Shown: positions 17,877 to 28,334, numbered from the stretch's first letter. The stretch: 64,000 bases of DNA from Myceligenerans crystallogenes (GCF_039529775.1 NZ_BAAANL010000008.1:124001-188000); one strand, 5' to 3'. Made by a program: numbers and translations. Notes: generated by a model not told the origin, from the letters alone.

Positions 17877-18290
17877 ATGCCGCTTTCCGAGTACGAGCAG
17901 CGAGTGCTGGAGCAGATGGAGCGCGCCCTCACCTCCGACGACCCGCGTCTCGCCAACACCTTGCAGTCCACCGGGCGCCGCTCGGTCCTGCGATATGTCC
18001 TGGCCGGCGTCGGTGTCGTCGTCGGGCTGCTGCTGCTGGTGATCGGGGTCGCGTCGCCGAACACCCTGGTCGGGGTGATCGGGTTCGTCCTGATGTTCGC
18101 GGGCGTGGTGTTCGCGGTCGCGGCGCCGAGGCGCAAGTCCGGCCCGGCCGGCGTCGTCGACGGCGACGGGAACGTGAACGCACCGAAGGGCGGCGCGCGC
18201 AAGCGCAGGTCGTCCGGTCCCGGGGGCTGGTCGGGTTTCCTGACCCGCCTCGAGGAACGCTGGGACCGCCGCCGCGACGAGGGCCGTTGA
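17877..18290 (+). CDS. DUF3040 membrane protein
   Basis: 137 residues. The N-terminal signature 'PLSEYEQRVLEQMERALTSDDPRLA' is diagnostic of DUF3040. Two transmembrane helices follow ('VLAGVGVVVGLLLLVIGVA' and 'LVGVIGFVLMFAGVVFAVAA'), then a basic C-terminal tail. Function is unknown. The family is commonly found beside dinB and the division cluster in actinobacteria, as here. A TATCCT at 17833-17838 followed after 7 nt by a GTG-TCA-CCG-TAA triplet ORF may mark a separate promoter in the 111-bp gap. Confidence 0.9.
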   Translation: MPLSEYEQRVLEQMERALTSDDPRLANTLQSTGRRSVLRYVLAGVGVVVGLLLLVIGVASPNTLVGVIGFVLMFAGVVFAVAAPRRKSGPAGVVDGDGNVNAPKGGARKRRSSGPGGWSGFLTRLEERWDRRRDEGR

Positions 18291-18329
18291 GGGGCGAGAG
18301 CCGGTAACCGAACCGGGGAACTGCTGACG

Positions 18330-18357
18330 AGGGCCGCCCGGGACATCGGGCGGCCTT
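18330..18357 (+). terminator. Hairpin after DUF3040
   Basis: GGCCGCCCG pairs with CGGGCGGCC around a 6-nt loop, extended by A-U and G-U pairs and followed by TTCGCC. It closes the dinB/DUF3040 side before the convergent transglutaminase gene. Confidence 0.6.
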
Positions 18358-18482
18358 CGCCGTCGGCTGCGTGACCGCCGCCTGCGGGACGAGTGCGGCA
18401 GGCGGTACGGCGGGGAGACGGCGACACCTGGTGCGCCGGCCCGCCGCGCCCGCTGATCGAGCGGCGCCCGTGCGGCTCGTGG

Positions 18483-18524
18483 TTCAGCGCCCGGCTTCGT
18501 CGCCTGTCTTCAGCGCCCGGCTTC
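18483..18524. repeat. Direct repeat TTCAGCGCCCGGCTTC x2
   Basis: Two identical 16-bp copies (18483-18498 and 18509-18524) with a 26-bp period sit just past the stop of the transglutaminase gene. Probably a small slippage duplication. Confidence 0.8.
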
Positions 18525-18529
18525 AGAAC

Positions 18530-20884
18530 TCACCGCTTGAGCGACTGGATGATCCTCGCGGCCTGCGCGGCGGGGGTCTCGTCCGGTTCTCCCAGGGCGG
18601 CCGTCAGTCCCGCGGCGACGGCGTCCGTGAGCTCTTCCAGCTCGGCCGGGCCCGGGGACACGTAGTCGAGGGCGTACCGCTCGTTCTCCGCCGCCCTCGC
18701 GAGCGTGACGAGCGCGTCCGCCGCCTCGTCGGGCAGCCGGTTCCCGGACCGCCGCTCGACCTGCCCGGCGATCTCCTCCGGGGCGCGCCGCAGCGTCGTC
18801 GACGGACCGAGGCCGACACCGCGTGCGCCGCACAGGGCCACCACCCGGTCCCAGGCCCGCTCCGGGTCGAGCACGACGGCGTCGGCCTTCCGCCGGAGGA
18901 GCAGCCACGCGGCGGCCCCGGCCGCGGCCAGCACGATCGTCCCCGCCCACACCCACCACGGCAGGGGCCCGCCGCGCGCACCGCCGCCCCGTCCGCCCGC
19001 CGCGGGCTCCGGGGTGGGCTCGGCGTCCTCGGTGGGCTCCTGCTCGGGTTCCTGCTGGGGGTTCCGCGTCGGGCGCGGATCCTCGGGCGCGCGGCTCGGC
19101 GCACCGCCGGACTGCTCGGCGATGTCGGCGTAGTCCGGCAGCGCGCCGGTCTGCACCTGCGGCGTCGGCTCGAACCGCACCCAGCCGAACCCGTCGAACC
19201 ACACCTCGGGCCACGAGTGCGAGTCCTCGCCGGTGACGCTCCAGACGCCGTCGTCGTTCTCGTCGTTGCCCGGCAGGTAGCCGACGCCGATCCGGGTGGG
19301 GATGCCGAGCGAGCGCGCCATCACGAAGAACGCGGTGGAGAACTGCACGCAGTACCCCTGCTTGTCCGTGAGGAAGTCCCAGGTGGCGTCGTCGGTGCGG
19401 GCGGGGGCGGTGTCGGCGGTGTAGGTGAACCCGCCCGCGTGGTGCAGCCAGTTCTGCAGCGCGACCGCCTGGTCGTACCGCGTGCCGGCGCCCTCGGTGA
19501 TCTCGGCCGCCAGCGCGGCCGTGTCGGCCAGGTGCTCGGTCTCCACCAGGGCCGTGTGGTCGCCGTTCGCGGGGAGGCGGTCGGGCGCGGCCCGCAGCGC
19601 GGCGGCGGTCAGGCGCCGGTGCAGGATCTCGACCTCGTACCGCGTGCCCTCGGCGAGCCGGTCGTCGCTGCGGACCTCGTCCAGCACGGGGTCCCAGCGC
19701 CACGCGCCCCGGCTCACCTCCGGCAGGCCGATCCGCCGCGGCCCGACGGGGATCGGCAGCAGGCCGTCCCGCTCGGAGACGATCGTCACGGCCAGCCGGG
19801 TGGAGCCGCCGGCGGTCTCCTCCGGGCCCGACATGAGCGCGTCGGCCGGGCCGAACTCGACCAGCGGCCCGTCGCCCGGGTCCCAGCTCACGCGGCGCCC
19901 GTCCCAGGCCGTGAACGTGCGCTCCCGGAGCGGACCGCGCTGCTCCTCGCCGGAGATCTCGTAGCGGAGCACCTCCGCCGTGGAGCGCCGGCCGAGCCCG
20001 GCGCGCATGTCGAACTCGTCCGACAGCTCGAGCGACTGTCCCTGCGTGCGCAGCAGCTGCGAGAAGTTCCCGCTCACGCCCGGCACGGCGGCGATGCCGA
20101 TGCCGGTGCCGAGCGCGAGGGCGGCGACGGCGACGGACGACACCGCCGTGATCCAGGCCCGCGACCGCCGGGCCCGGGCGATCGCCGGGCCCTCGCCGCC
20201 GTTCCGGGCGAAGACGGCACCGGACTGGTCGAGGGTGAGCAGGAGCAGGGCCGCGGTCACCGCCACCACGAACGTCCCGGCGGGCACGCGCCCCATGATC
20301 GACAGCGCCGGCGTCCACAGCACCAGCAGGGGGAGCCCCGCGAGGGCTGGCATCCGCGCGCCGGCGAGCGAGTCCGCGACGAGGAACATCAGGAGCGTGC
20401 CGCTCACCGCGACGAGCCCCATCGGCAGGCTGTCCGCGACCGGCGCCCGCTCGGTGACCATGATCTCGGTGGCCTCCGAGAACCGTGCGACCACCGCCCG
20501 CCACTCGTCGGGCCCGGTGAAGAAGACCGGGCCGCCGCCGTCCGGGCCGCCGTACCGCGCGAGCACGTACCAGGTGGCGACCGCCAGCCCGGCGAGCGTC
20601 GCCAGGAACGACACGGTGCCCGCGGCCCGGTCGGCCGCCTGGTCCCGGTTCCGTCCCGCCGTCGCGCCGTCGCCCCCGCCGCGGTTCATCGCACGGGCGA
20701 GCAGCAGGTACCGCACCAGCCCGGTGACCAGCGCGACGAACAGCACGCCGACGAAACCGGCCCGGGTCCACGCCCCCGCCTCGACGACCTCCGTGAGCGC
20801 GAACATCGACGCGAGCGTCGCGACGGCGACCAGCGCCGTGCTCGCCACGGTCCGCGTCAGCGCCCCGTGCTGTGCGGGAATCAC
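18530..20884 (-). CDS. Membrane transglutaminase-like protein (TgpA-type, with DUF4129-like tail)
   Basis: 784 residues. The N-terminal part has about six transmembrane helices (first near '[18 protein letters not shown]'). A long extracytoplasmic region contains a transglutaminase-like core with Cys512 in '[12 protein letters not shown]', His556 in 'DSHSWPEVW' and the acidic residue in 'FEPTP'. A further helix ('[21 protein letters not shown]') and a cytoplasmic domain with the DUF4129 flavour follow. It forms a unit with DUF58 and MoxR genes, a set often associated with membrane-protein maturation or cell-envelope work. The substrate is unknown. It starts with a GTG that overlaps the stop of the small ORF at 20881-21039. 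Confidence 0.85.
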
Positions 20885-21039
20885 GCGGCCTCCACTGTGC
20901 TCGTGCGGGACACCCGCACCTCGTCGGCCGTCGCGATCGGGGCTCCGCCATGGTCGATCACGAGGCCTCCACTGTGCTCGTGCGGGAAAACCCGCACCCG
21001 GTCGGCCGTCGTGATCGCGGCTTCGCCATTTTCGATCAC
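20881..21039 (-). CDS. Possible 52-residue ORF made of two tandem copies, coupled at both ends
   Basis: The frame begins with a GTG that overlaps the DUF58 stop (GTGA, 21039-21036) and ends with a TGA that overlaps the transglutaminase GTG (20884-20881). The product starts '[17 protein letters not shown]', and its second half, '[17 protein letters not shown]', is a diverged copy. The two copies differ by one base in length, so they end in different reading frames. Either the peptide is translated, linking DUF58 to the transglutaminase by two 4-nt overlaps, or the region is only a duplicated junction. No ribosome site or known domain was seen. Reality as a protein is uncertain. Confidence 0.35.
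20885..21039 (-). repeat. Tandem duplication (78 + 77 bp) between DUF58 and transglutaminase genes
   Basis: Copy A is 21039-20962 and copy B 20961-20885 on the minus strand. They are about 80% identical or better. Each carries a hairpin, GTGCGGG-TTTT-CCCGCAC in A and GTGCGGG-TGT-CCCGCAC in B. Each copy ends with a GAGGCC tail like the end of the DUF58 gene. Confidence 0.85.
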
Positions 21040-22352
21040 GCGGCCTCCTCGGTCAGCAGCGCCCACGCGCGTTCGATCTCCGTGCGCGCCGCGCAGCGGG
21101 CCACGCGCCAGCCGGCGGCCGTCAGCTCGGCGACCGTGTCCTCGGCGTCGTGCCCCGGGCCCTTGCCGTGCGGGGTCACGACGAGCGCCCAGCAGGAGCC
21201 GTCGGCACCGAGCGCCGCCAGCTCGCGGCGGGTGTCCGGGCCCTGCGGCCCGATCACCGCGACCAGCAGCTCGCTGGGCCTCCGGGCCAGGCGCAGCGCC
21301 CGCGCCGTGGCGCCCGCGGCCTGCTCGGCCTCGCCCGCGCCGCGATGTCCGTGCAGGTCGACGCAGGCGTCCAGCAGCAGGTGCCGGGAGGCGCGGGTGG
21401 GCACGAACCGTTCGCCCTCCACGGCGGGCGCGGTGCTCGTGGCCAGGATGCGCGCGGGATGCCCGGCGTCGAGGAACGACGTCGCGAGCGATGCGGTCAG
21501 GTCGACGGCCCACTCGCCGTCGGCCACGGCCGCCGGCCTGCTGAACGCGGTGCCGTTGTCCTGCTGGTGCGGCAGCAGCCCGCGGTCGAGGAGCACGCTG
21601 ACCGGCCGGACGCCGGCGCTCTCGTCCGCGCGGACCAGGAGCTGGCCGCGGCGCGCCGCGCTCGCCCAGTGCACGCGGCGCGGGTCGTCGCCCGGGACGT
21701 ACTCGCGCAGCACGGCGTCGTCGGACGACTGCAGCCGCCCGCCCGCGGACGCGCGGTCGACGTCGCCGAGCGTCCGCGTGCGCACCACCAGCTCGGTGGT
21801 GCGCGGCCAGACCGGGACCGCCGTCGTCCCGCCGAGCGGCTGCGTCGCCCGGACCAGGCCGAACACGTCGGTCCGTGACGTCAGCAGCGGCCCGAGCGGC
21901 CAGCGGCCGCGCCGGGAGGGCGTCAGCGCGTAGACGACGTCGATGCGCTCGGGGCGGGCGTGCACGCGGGCCCGGATGCCCTCGTGACCCGCGAGCTCGT
22001 GGGCGGCCTGCTCGGACAGCCGCAGGCGTGAGAGGCGCTCGTACGCGGCGCCCGTGGGCGCGGCGGCCGACACGGAGAGGCGCACCTCGGTGCGCGCGTC
22101 GCGGACCACGGGGCTCGGCGTCGCGCGGCGCCGCACGACCAGCGCCCCCCGCCCCTCCTCGAGCCGCTGCAGGCCCGTGACCAGCCAGGCGAGCGCGACG
22201 GCGAGCAGCGCGGCGGCACCCACGCCGACCAGGTCCGGCAGCGCCAGCGCCAGCCCGACCAGCGCGAGCGCGGTCCCGACGAGGCAGGCGCCGACGCCGC
22301 GGCTGGTCGGCCGGACCCGGCCGAGACGCCGCAGTGCGGTGACGAGCCGCAT
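21036..22352 (-). CDS. DUF58 domain protein
   Basis: 438 residues. Two N-terminal transmembrane helices ('[19 protein letters not shown]' and '[20 protein letters not shown]') precede a cytoplasmic region with the DUF58 signature '[27 protein letters not shown]' around residues 218-244 and a vWA-like C-terminal half ('[10 protein letters not shown]'). DUF58 proteins usually act with MoxR ATPases and are thought to present or assemble partner proteins; the mechanism is not settled. The gene begins one base after the MoxR stop, so the two are certainly co-transcribed. Confidence 0.88.
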
Positions 22353-22353
22353 G

Positions 22354-23526
<1,173 letters not shown>

Positions 23527-23691
23527 TGTCGTGAACCTCCGTGGGCCTGGGACATCTGGGGAGAAGCGCGTCCAGCCGGCACCGTGCGCGGGCTGTGTCC
23601 GATCAGCCTAATGCGTGTGACCGACGGCACGCCGGGCCCGTCCCGCGAAGACCCTGGGAGAGACGTGGGGAGGCACGGGAGAGCAGGCACC

Positions 23692-25953
23692 TCACCAGGT
23701 CGTCCTGACCGCCTCGTACCTCTCGTCGCTCGGCGGCACGTCCATCGTCTGCAGCGTGAAGCCCATGATGTCCGCGAACACCGGGGCCGCGACCTCGCCC
23801 CCGTAGATCGACGACTGCGGGGAGCGCAGGAACACCCCCACCGTGTACCGCGGGTCGTCCGCGGGCGCCACGCCCACGAAGCTCGCCATGTACGTCTGGT
23901 TCCCGTTCTCCAGCCACATCTGGGCCGTGCCGGTCTTGCCCGCCACCCGGTACCCGGGCACGTTCGCGTCGGCCGCGGTGCCCTCCTCGTCCGTCACGGC
24001 CTCGAGCATGTGCAGCAGCGTGCCGGCCGTGTCGGTCGAGATGACGCGGGTTCCCGCGGGCCGCTCGGCGGGGGTGTGCGTGCCCTCGGGCGTCGTCGTC
24101 CCGGCGAGGAGCGTGGGCGGGACCCGGATCCCGCCGTTGCCGACCGTGGAGAACACGCCCGTGGTCTGCATGGCGCTGACCGCCACGCCCTGCCCGAACA
24201 GGATGGTGTCCTTGGTCCGGTCGTCCCACTGCGACACGTCGTCCGGCGGCATCAGCCCGGCGGACTCACCGGCCAGGCCGAGCCCCGTCGGTTCGCCGAA
24301 ACCGAACTTCTTCAGGTACTCCAGCCGCACGTCCAGCGGGATCCTCTCCCCGGCCATCACGGTCCCCACGTTCGACGACTCCGCGAGCACGCCCGCGAGC
24401 GTCAGCCGCTCGACCGCGTGCGGGTGCGAGTCGGAGAACGTCTGGCCGCTCGGTGCCGTCCACCGGTCCGGCACGGTGAACCGCGACGTCGGCTTCCACG
24501 CCCCGGTCTCCAGCGCCGCCGCCATGGTGATGACCTTCCCGGTCGAGCCGGGCTCGAAGACCGCCGTCACGGCGTTGGAGGGCTTGGCCACGGCCGCCGT
24601 GGTCCGGTCGTTCGGATCGGGCGCGTCGGAATCCGCCAGCGCGATGATCTCGCCGGTCAGCGTGTCCTGCACGACGGCGATGCCGTACGCGGCGCCCGTG
24701 GCGGCCTGGGCCTGGTCGATGGCGTCCTGCGCCTTCCACTGCACGTCCTGCACCAGCGTGAGGTGCACGTCCTGGCCCGGCACCGCCTCGACGTTCTCCT
24801 GCTCGGCGGTCGGGATGCGCAGCCCGTCGAGCGACCGCTCGTAGGTCTGCGACCCCGGGGTGCCCGCCAGGACGTCGTCGTACGCCGCCTCGACGCCCGC
24901 CACGCCCGACTGCTCGCCGTCGACGAACCCGAGCAGGCCCGCGCCCACCTTGCCCGCCGGGTAGGTCCGCTTGCTGACCAGCTCCGTGCGGATGTACGCG
25001 CGCAGCTCCAGCTCGGAGACGGCCCGCTGCGCGCGCGGCGCGACGTCCTTGGCGAGCACCACGTAGCGCGAGTCGCCGAGCAGCCGCGCGGCGAGCTCGG
25101 CCTGGGGCAGGTCCAGCAGCGGCCCGATGAGCTGCGCGATCCCCAGCGCACCGTCCTGCACGGGCTTGCCGCCGGCGTCCACGCGCCCGTCGCCGCGGAA
25201 CCCCGCGATCGCGACCGGGTCGGCGATGACCGTGTACCGGTCCACGGACGTGGCCAGCACCACGCCGTTCGCGTCGGTGATGTCGCCGCGGTGCGCCGGG
25301 GTGACCGACGTCGCCAGCCGCGCCTCCTGGGCGTCGGCCGCCAGCGCCGGCCCCTCGATGACCTGCACCTGCACGAGCCGCACGACGTACGCCAGCACGA
25401 TGATCGCGGTGAGCCCGATCAGCCACCGCTGCCGCACCTCGGGCCGTCCCGGTGGCGGCCGCACGGGCGTGTACCGGCGCCCCTGCAGGGGCGCCGCCCG
25501 CCGCGCGCCCGCCGAGCCGCGCTCGGGCGCGGCCTCCGAGCGCAGCCGCGACGGGGCCGTGGTCCGGCGCGCGGGCTTCCTGCGGGGCGCGGCCGTGCGC
25601 TTGCCCGACGCCGTCCTGCCCGTGGCGGCGGCGCGGCCGGCCGTCTTCTTGCCCGTGGCGGCGGAGCGGCCGGCCGCCGTCCTGCCCGTGGCGGCGGAGC
25701 CGGCTGTCCTCCTGCCCGGCTCGGGGGCGGCAGCGACCGGCTTCTTGCCCGGCGTGGCGGCGGGACCGGCCGTCTTCCTGGGTGCTGCGGCCCGGTCGCC
25801 GGTCTTCCGCGGCGTGGTCGTGCGCCCGGTCCGCGCGCCCGAGGCGCTCGGCTGCCCGGTGCGCCGCGCGGGCGCGCCCGCCCGCGTCGTCGCCTGCTTC
25901 TTCCCGTCCGACGACGACGCGGCGCGGGAGCGCCCTTCAGCTGCCCGCGTCAC
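23692..25953 (-). CDS. ftsI: Septal penicillin-binding protein (FtsI / PBP2-PBP3 class B transpeptidase)
   Basis: 753 residues. A long basic cytoplasmic tail (1-175) leads to one transmembrane helix ('WLIGLTAIIVLAYVVRLVQV', about 177-196). The PBP dimerisation domain contains 'HRGDITDANGVVLATS'. The transpeptidase domain has the active site 'EPGSTGKVI' (SxxK), 'LAESSNVGT' (SxN) and 'RVAGKTGTAQ' (KTG). No PASTA domain follows. It crosslinks septal peptidoglycan with FtsW. The tail is rich in Lys, Arg, Ala, Thr and Gly ('TGKKTAGRAAATGRTASGKR') and resembles histone-H1-like disordered tails; it is several times longer than in most FtsI. The GTG at 25953 overlaps the FtsL stop (GTGA). Confidence 0.92.
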   Translation of the reverse strand: MTRAAEGRSRAASSSDGKKQATTRAGAPARRTGQPSASGARTGRTTTPRKTGDRAAAPRKTAGPAATPGKKPVAAAPEPGRRTAGSAATGRTAAGRSAATGKKTAGRAAATGRTASGKRTAAPRRKPARRTTAPSRLRSEAAPERGSAGARRAAPLQGRRYTPVRPPPGRPEVRQRWLIGLTAIIVLAYVVRLVQVQVIEGPALAADAQEARLATSVTPAHRGDITDANGVVLATSVDRYTVIADPVAIAGFRGDGRVDAGGKPVQDGALGIAQLIGPLLDLPQAELAARLLGDSRYVVLAKDVAPRAQRAVSELELRAYIRTELVSKRTYPAGKVGAGLLGFVDGEQSGVAGVEAAYDDVLAGTPGSQTYERSLDGLRIPTAEQENVEAVPGQDVHLTLVQDVQWKAQDAIDQAQAATGAAYGIAVVQDTLTGEIIALADSDAPDPNDRTTAAVAKPSNAVTAVFEPGSTGKVITMAAALETGAWKPTSRFTVPDRWTAPSGQTFSDSHPHAVERLTLAGVLAESSNVGTVMAGERIPLDVRLEYLKKFGFGEPTGLGLAGESAGLMPPDDVSQWDDRTKDTILFGQGVAVSAMQTTGVFSTVGNGGIRVPPTLLAGTTTPEGTHTPAERPAGTRVISTDTAGTLLHMLEAVTDEEGTAADANVPGYRVAGKTGTAQMWLENGNQTYMASFVGVAPADDPRYTVGVFLRSPQSSIYGGEVAAPVFADIMGFTLQTMDVPPSDERYEAVRTTW

Positions 25954-26396
25954 TTGCCCTTCCCCTGCACCACCCTGCCGGACTCGACCGACAGCATGGC
26001 CGGGTTCTCGGCCGGCACCATGCCGTACGAGCGTGCCGTGCGCGCGAGGTTCGCCTCGGCGTGCGCGATGTCCTCCTGCAGGCCCTGCACGTCCTGCGCG
26101 GTGCGGCCCACGTCGCTCTGCAGCCGCGCCATCTCGTACGACCCGCGGGCCAGCGTCGTGTTCAGCACGAGCGCGCCGACGAGCGCGCCGACCAGGATCG
26201 CCGCGCACAGCACGACGAACGGGATCTTGGAGCGCGCGTGCAGCGGCGCCCGGACCGACTCGAACCGGCGCCGCGTGCCCGCCCCGCCCTGGATCGCCTG
26301 GAGCGGCGGCCGGCGGTCCGCGGGGCGGTCGCCGGCTCGTGACGGGGTGCGGGCCGGTGCGGCCGAGGCCCTGGCGGATGCGGTGGCGGCGCTCAT
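25950..26396 (-). CDS. ftsL: FtsL-like divisome protein
   Basis: 148 residues of bitopic architecture. A basic Ala/Pro-rich cytoplasmic part (1-58) leads to one transmembrane helix ('IPFVVLCAAILVGALVGALVLN', about 58-80) and then a coiled coil ('MARLQSDVGRTAQDVQGLQEDIAHAEANLARTAR', about 88-121). It ends in an extracytoplasmic segment including 'SYGMVPAENPAML'. FtsL sequences diverge strongly. The assignment rests on this topology and the position between rsmH and ftsI. It forms part of the FtsQ-FtsL-FtsB signalling core that activates FtsWI. It overlaps rsmH by 4 nt (ATGA) and ftsI by 4 nt (GTGA). Confidence 0.85.
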   Translation of the reverse strand: MSAATASARASAAPARTPSRAGDRPADRRPPLQAIQGGAGTRRRFESVRAPLHARSKIPFVVLCAAILVGALVGALVLNTTLARGSYEMARLQSDVGRTAQDVQGLQEDIAHAEANLARTARSYGMVPAENPAMLSVESGRVVQGKGK

Positions 26397-27475
26397 CGGC
26401 GGTCCTCCTTGCGCTGGGTGGTGCGGTGTCGCAGGTGGTCTGGGGTGGGGCGCAGCCGCCGCGCGGCACGCAGGCGCACCGACGCGGAACGGGGGTTGAG
26501 CTCCAGCTCCGCCTCGTCGGCGAGCTCCGCGCCGCGGGTCAGTGCCTCCAGGTAGGGCTTGTGGGTCTCGGGTTCGACGGGCAGGTCCGGCGGGGCCGAC
26601 GACGTCGTCCCGCGGGCGAACTCCTGCTTGACGATGCGGTCCTCCAGGGAGTGGTACGACTCGACGACGATGCGACCGCCGACGGCCAGCGCCTCGACGG
26701 CCGCCGGGACGGCCCGCTCCAGCACCTCGATCTCGCCGTTCACCTCGATCCGCAGCGCCTGGAAGGTGCGCTTGGCGGGGTGACCGCCGGTCTTGCGGGT
26801 GGCGGCGGGGATCGTGGCGCGCAGCAGGTCGACCAGGTCGGCGGAGCGTTCCCAGGGCCCCTGCTGCTCGCGGCGCCGGACGATCGCGCGGGCGATCTTC
26901 GGCGCGAACCGCTCCTCGCCGTACACGCGCAGGATCCGGGCGAGCTCGCGCTCGCCGTACGTGTTGAGCACGTCCGCCGCGGTGGGCCCCCGCGTGGGGT
27001 CCATCCGCATGTCGAGCGGGGCGTCCTGGGCGTACGCGAAGCCGCGGTCCGTCTCGTCGAGCTGGAGCGAGCTGACGCCGAGGTCCATGAGCACGGCCTG
27101 CGCGGCGCCCGGGGTGGGCGAGGCGGCGGCGCGACCCCTGGTGTGCTCGGTGACGACGTCGCCGATCTCGTCGTAGACCGCGTGCACCGGCGTGAACCGG
27201 TCGCCGAACCGGGCCAGGCGCCGCGAGGCGAGCTCCAGGGCCTGCGGGTCACGGTCGATGCCGATGACGTGCGCGGTGGGGACCTGCTCGAGGACGCCCT
27301 CGGTGTGGCCGCCCATGCCGAGCGTGCAGTCGACGAGGATCGAGCCGGGCTCCGCCAGGGCCGGTGCGAGCAGGTCGACGCAGCGCTGCAGGAGGACGGG
27401 CAGGTGCCGGCCCGCGGCCTCCCCGCGCTCGTCGTGCGAGCCGTGGCGGCCCTTGTCCTGAACAGCGTTCATCAT
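26393..27475 (-). CDS. rsmH: 16S rRNA (cytosine-1402-N4)-methyltransferase RsmH
   Basis: 360 residues. It methylates C1402 of 16S rRNA with S-adenosylmethionine. Visible: the N-terminal 'HLPVLLQRCVDLLAPAL', SAM motif 'ILVDCTLGMGGHTEGVL', 'IGIDRDPQALELA', 'AVLMDLGVSSLQLDETDRGF', and the catalytic-core 'KRTFQALRIEVNGEIEVLERAV' (region about 235-256) with 'VESYHSLEDRIVKQEF'. A ribosome site (GGAAGGAGG) 6 nt upstream supports the first of two adjacent ATGs (27475). An in-frame upstream extension to 27640 is basic and unconserved, so it is left out. The 252-bp gap to mraZ is longer than usual. Confidence 0.93.
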   Translation of the reverse strand: MMNAVQDKGRHGSHDERGEAAGRHLPVLLQRCVDLLAPALAEPGSILVDCTLGMGGHTEGVLEQVPTAHVIGIDRDPQALELASRRLARFGDRFTPVHAVYDEIGDVVTEHTRGRAAASPTPGAAQAVLMDLGVSSLQLDETDRGFAYAQDAPLDMRMDPTRGPTAADVLNTYGERELARILRVYGEERFAPKIARAIVRRREQQGPWERSADLVDLLRATIPAATRKTGGHPAKRTFQALRIEVNGEIEVLERAVPAAVEALAVGGRIVVESYHSLEDRIVKQEFARGTTSSAPPDLPVEPETHKPYLEALTRGAELADEAELELNPRSASVRLRAARRLRPTPDHLRHRTTQRKEDRR

Positions 27476-27727
27476 GTCCGTCCTCCTTCCGTTTCCGTGC
27501 CGTTCTCGTGGTGCACGTATTTCCTTGCTTTTGCTTGCGTGACGCGCACGACGCCGGTGTGGCGGGGTCGTCCGGTCAGGTCTCCCTCCGCGTTTCTGGC
27601 GCCGGGGAAGTGCGCCAGATGCCGCGGGAGGAGGCCTCACCGGACGGTTTTCCCGCAGCCGCCGGGCTCCGCCTGTTCCTCGCGTCGTCGCTACCGTCTC
27701 CGGCGGCGCTCGGAACCGGGTGACTCC

Positions 27728-28198
27728 CTAAATCCCTAGGTCCGTGATCGCTTCCGCGATCTCGGCGTAGCCCGCCTCCTTCTCCTGCGTGTACGTCTCC
27801 CAGGCGGTCGCGTCCCAGACCTCCACGCGAGTCCCGACGCCGATCACGACGACGTCGCGATCCAGCCCCGCGTACTCGCGCAGGGGAGCGGGAACCGACA
27901 CCCGGCCCTGCTTGTCGGGCACCTCGTCCGAGGCGCTCGACAGGAACATCCGCAGGTAGTCGCGCGCCTGCTGGCTCGTCACCGGCGCGGAACGGACCTG
28001 CTCGTAGATCCGGCCGAACTCGTCCATCGGGAGCAGGAACAGGCACCGGTCCTGACCGCGGGTCATGACCAGGCCCCCGGCCAGGCGGCCCCGGAACTTG
28101 GCGGGAAGGATGAGCCGGCCCTTCTCGTCGAGCTTCGGGGTGAATGTCCCGAGCAGGAGGCCCAGGCCGGTGAACGTCCCATCAGGTGTCGCGTCCAC
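27728..28198 (-). CDS. mraZ: Division/cell-wall cluster transcriptional regulator MraZ
   Basis: 156 residues with two SpoVT/AbrB-like swapped-hairpin repeats. Repeat 1 is 'TPKLDEKGRLILPAKFRGRL' and repeat 2 is 'VPDKQGRVSVPAPLREYAGL'. MraZ forms rings and binds direct repeats before its own gene to control the dcw operon. Most homologues begin Met-Phe-Leu-Gly-Thr; here the matching segment is 'LLLGTFTPKLD' with no Met. I therefore place the start at the GTG at 28198, 8 nt after GAGGGGAGG, giving a ~13-residue extension. Four GTGGAG-type repeats lie just upstream. Confidence 0.92.
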   Translation of the reverse strand: MDATPDGTFTGLGLLLGTFTPKLDEKGRLILPAKFRGRLAGGLVMTRGQDRCLFLLPMDEFGRIYEQVRSAPVTSQQARDYLRMFLSSASDEVPDKQGRVSVPAPLREYAGLDRDVVVIGVGTRVEVWDATAWETYTQEKEAGYAEIAEAITDLGI

Positions 28199-28218
28199 GG
28201 CTTGCACCTCCCCTCGCA

Positions 28219-28254
28219 CTCCCGTGGCCTCCACGCTACTCCACTTTGCTCCAC
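28219..28254 (-). promoter_or_regulatory. MraZ-box array (direct repeats with 10-bp period)
   Basis: On the minus strand GTGGAG occurs at 28254-28249, 28244-28239 and 28234-28229, followed by CGGGAG at 28224-28219. Each is one helical turn from the next. MraZ is known to bind several short G-rich repeats of this spacing upstream of mraZ. A TTGACG at 28279-28274 may be the -35 element. Confidence 0.7.
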
Positions 28255-28334
28255 AGGGCCTGAGAATTGATGACGTCAACTTGTACTTGTAATGCCAATG
28301 TGCAGGTCAAGAACAGAAACTCATGGTGGAGAAA

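Noticed and set aside
20885..21039. Two repeat copies considered as a minimal CRISPR array
   Set aside because: The copies are directly adjacent with no spacer, are diverged, and no cas gene is present.
18371..21544. 1057-codon open frame on the plus strand
   Set aside because: Antisense to the transglutaminase-like gene; Arg/Pro/Gly-rich shadow without motifs.
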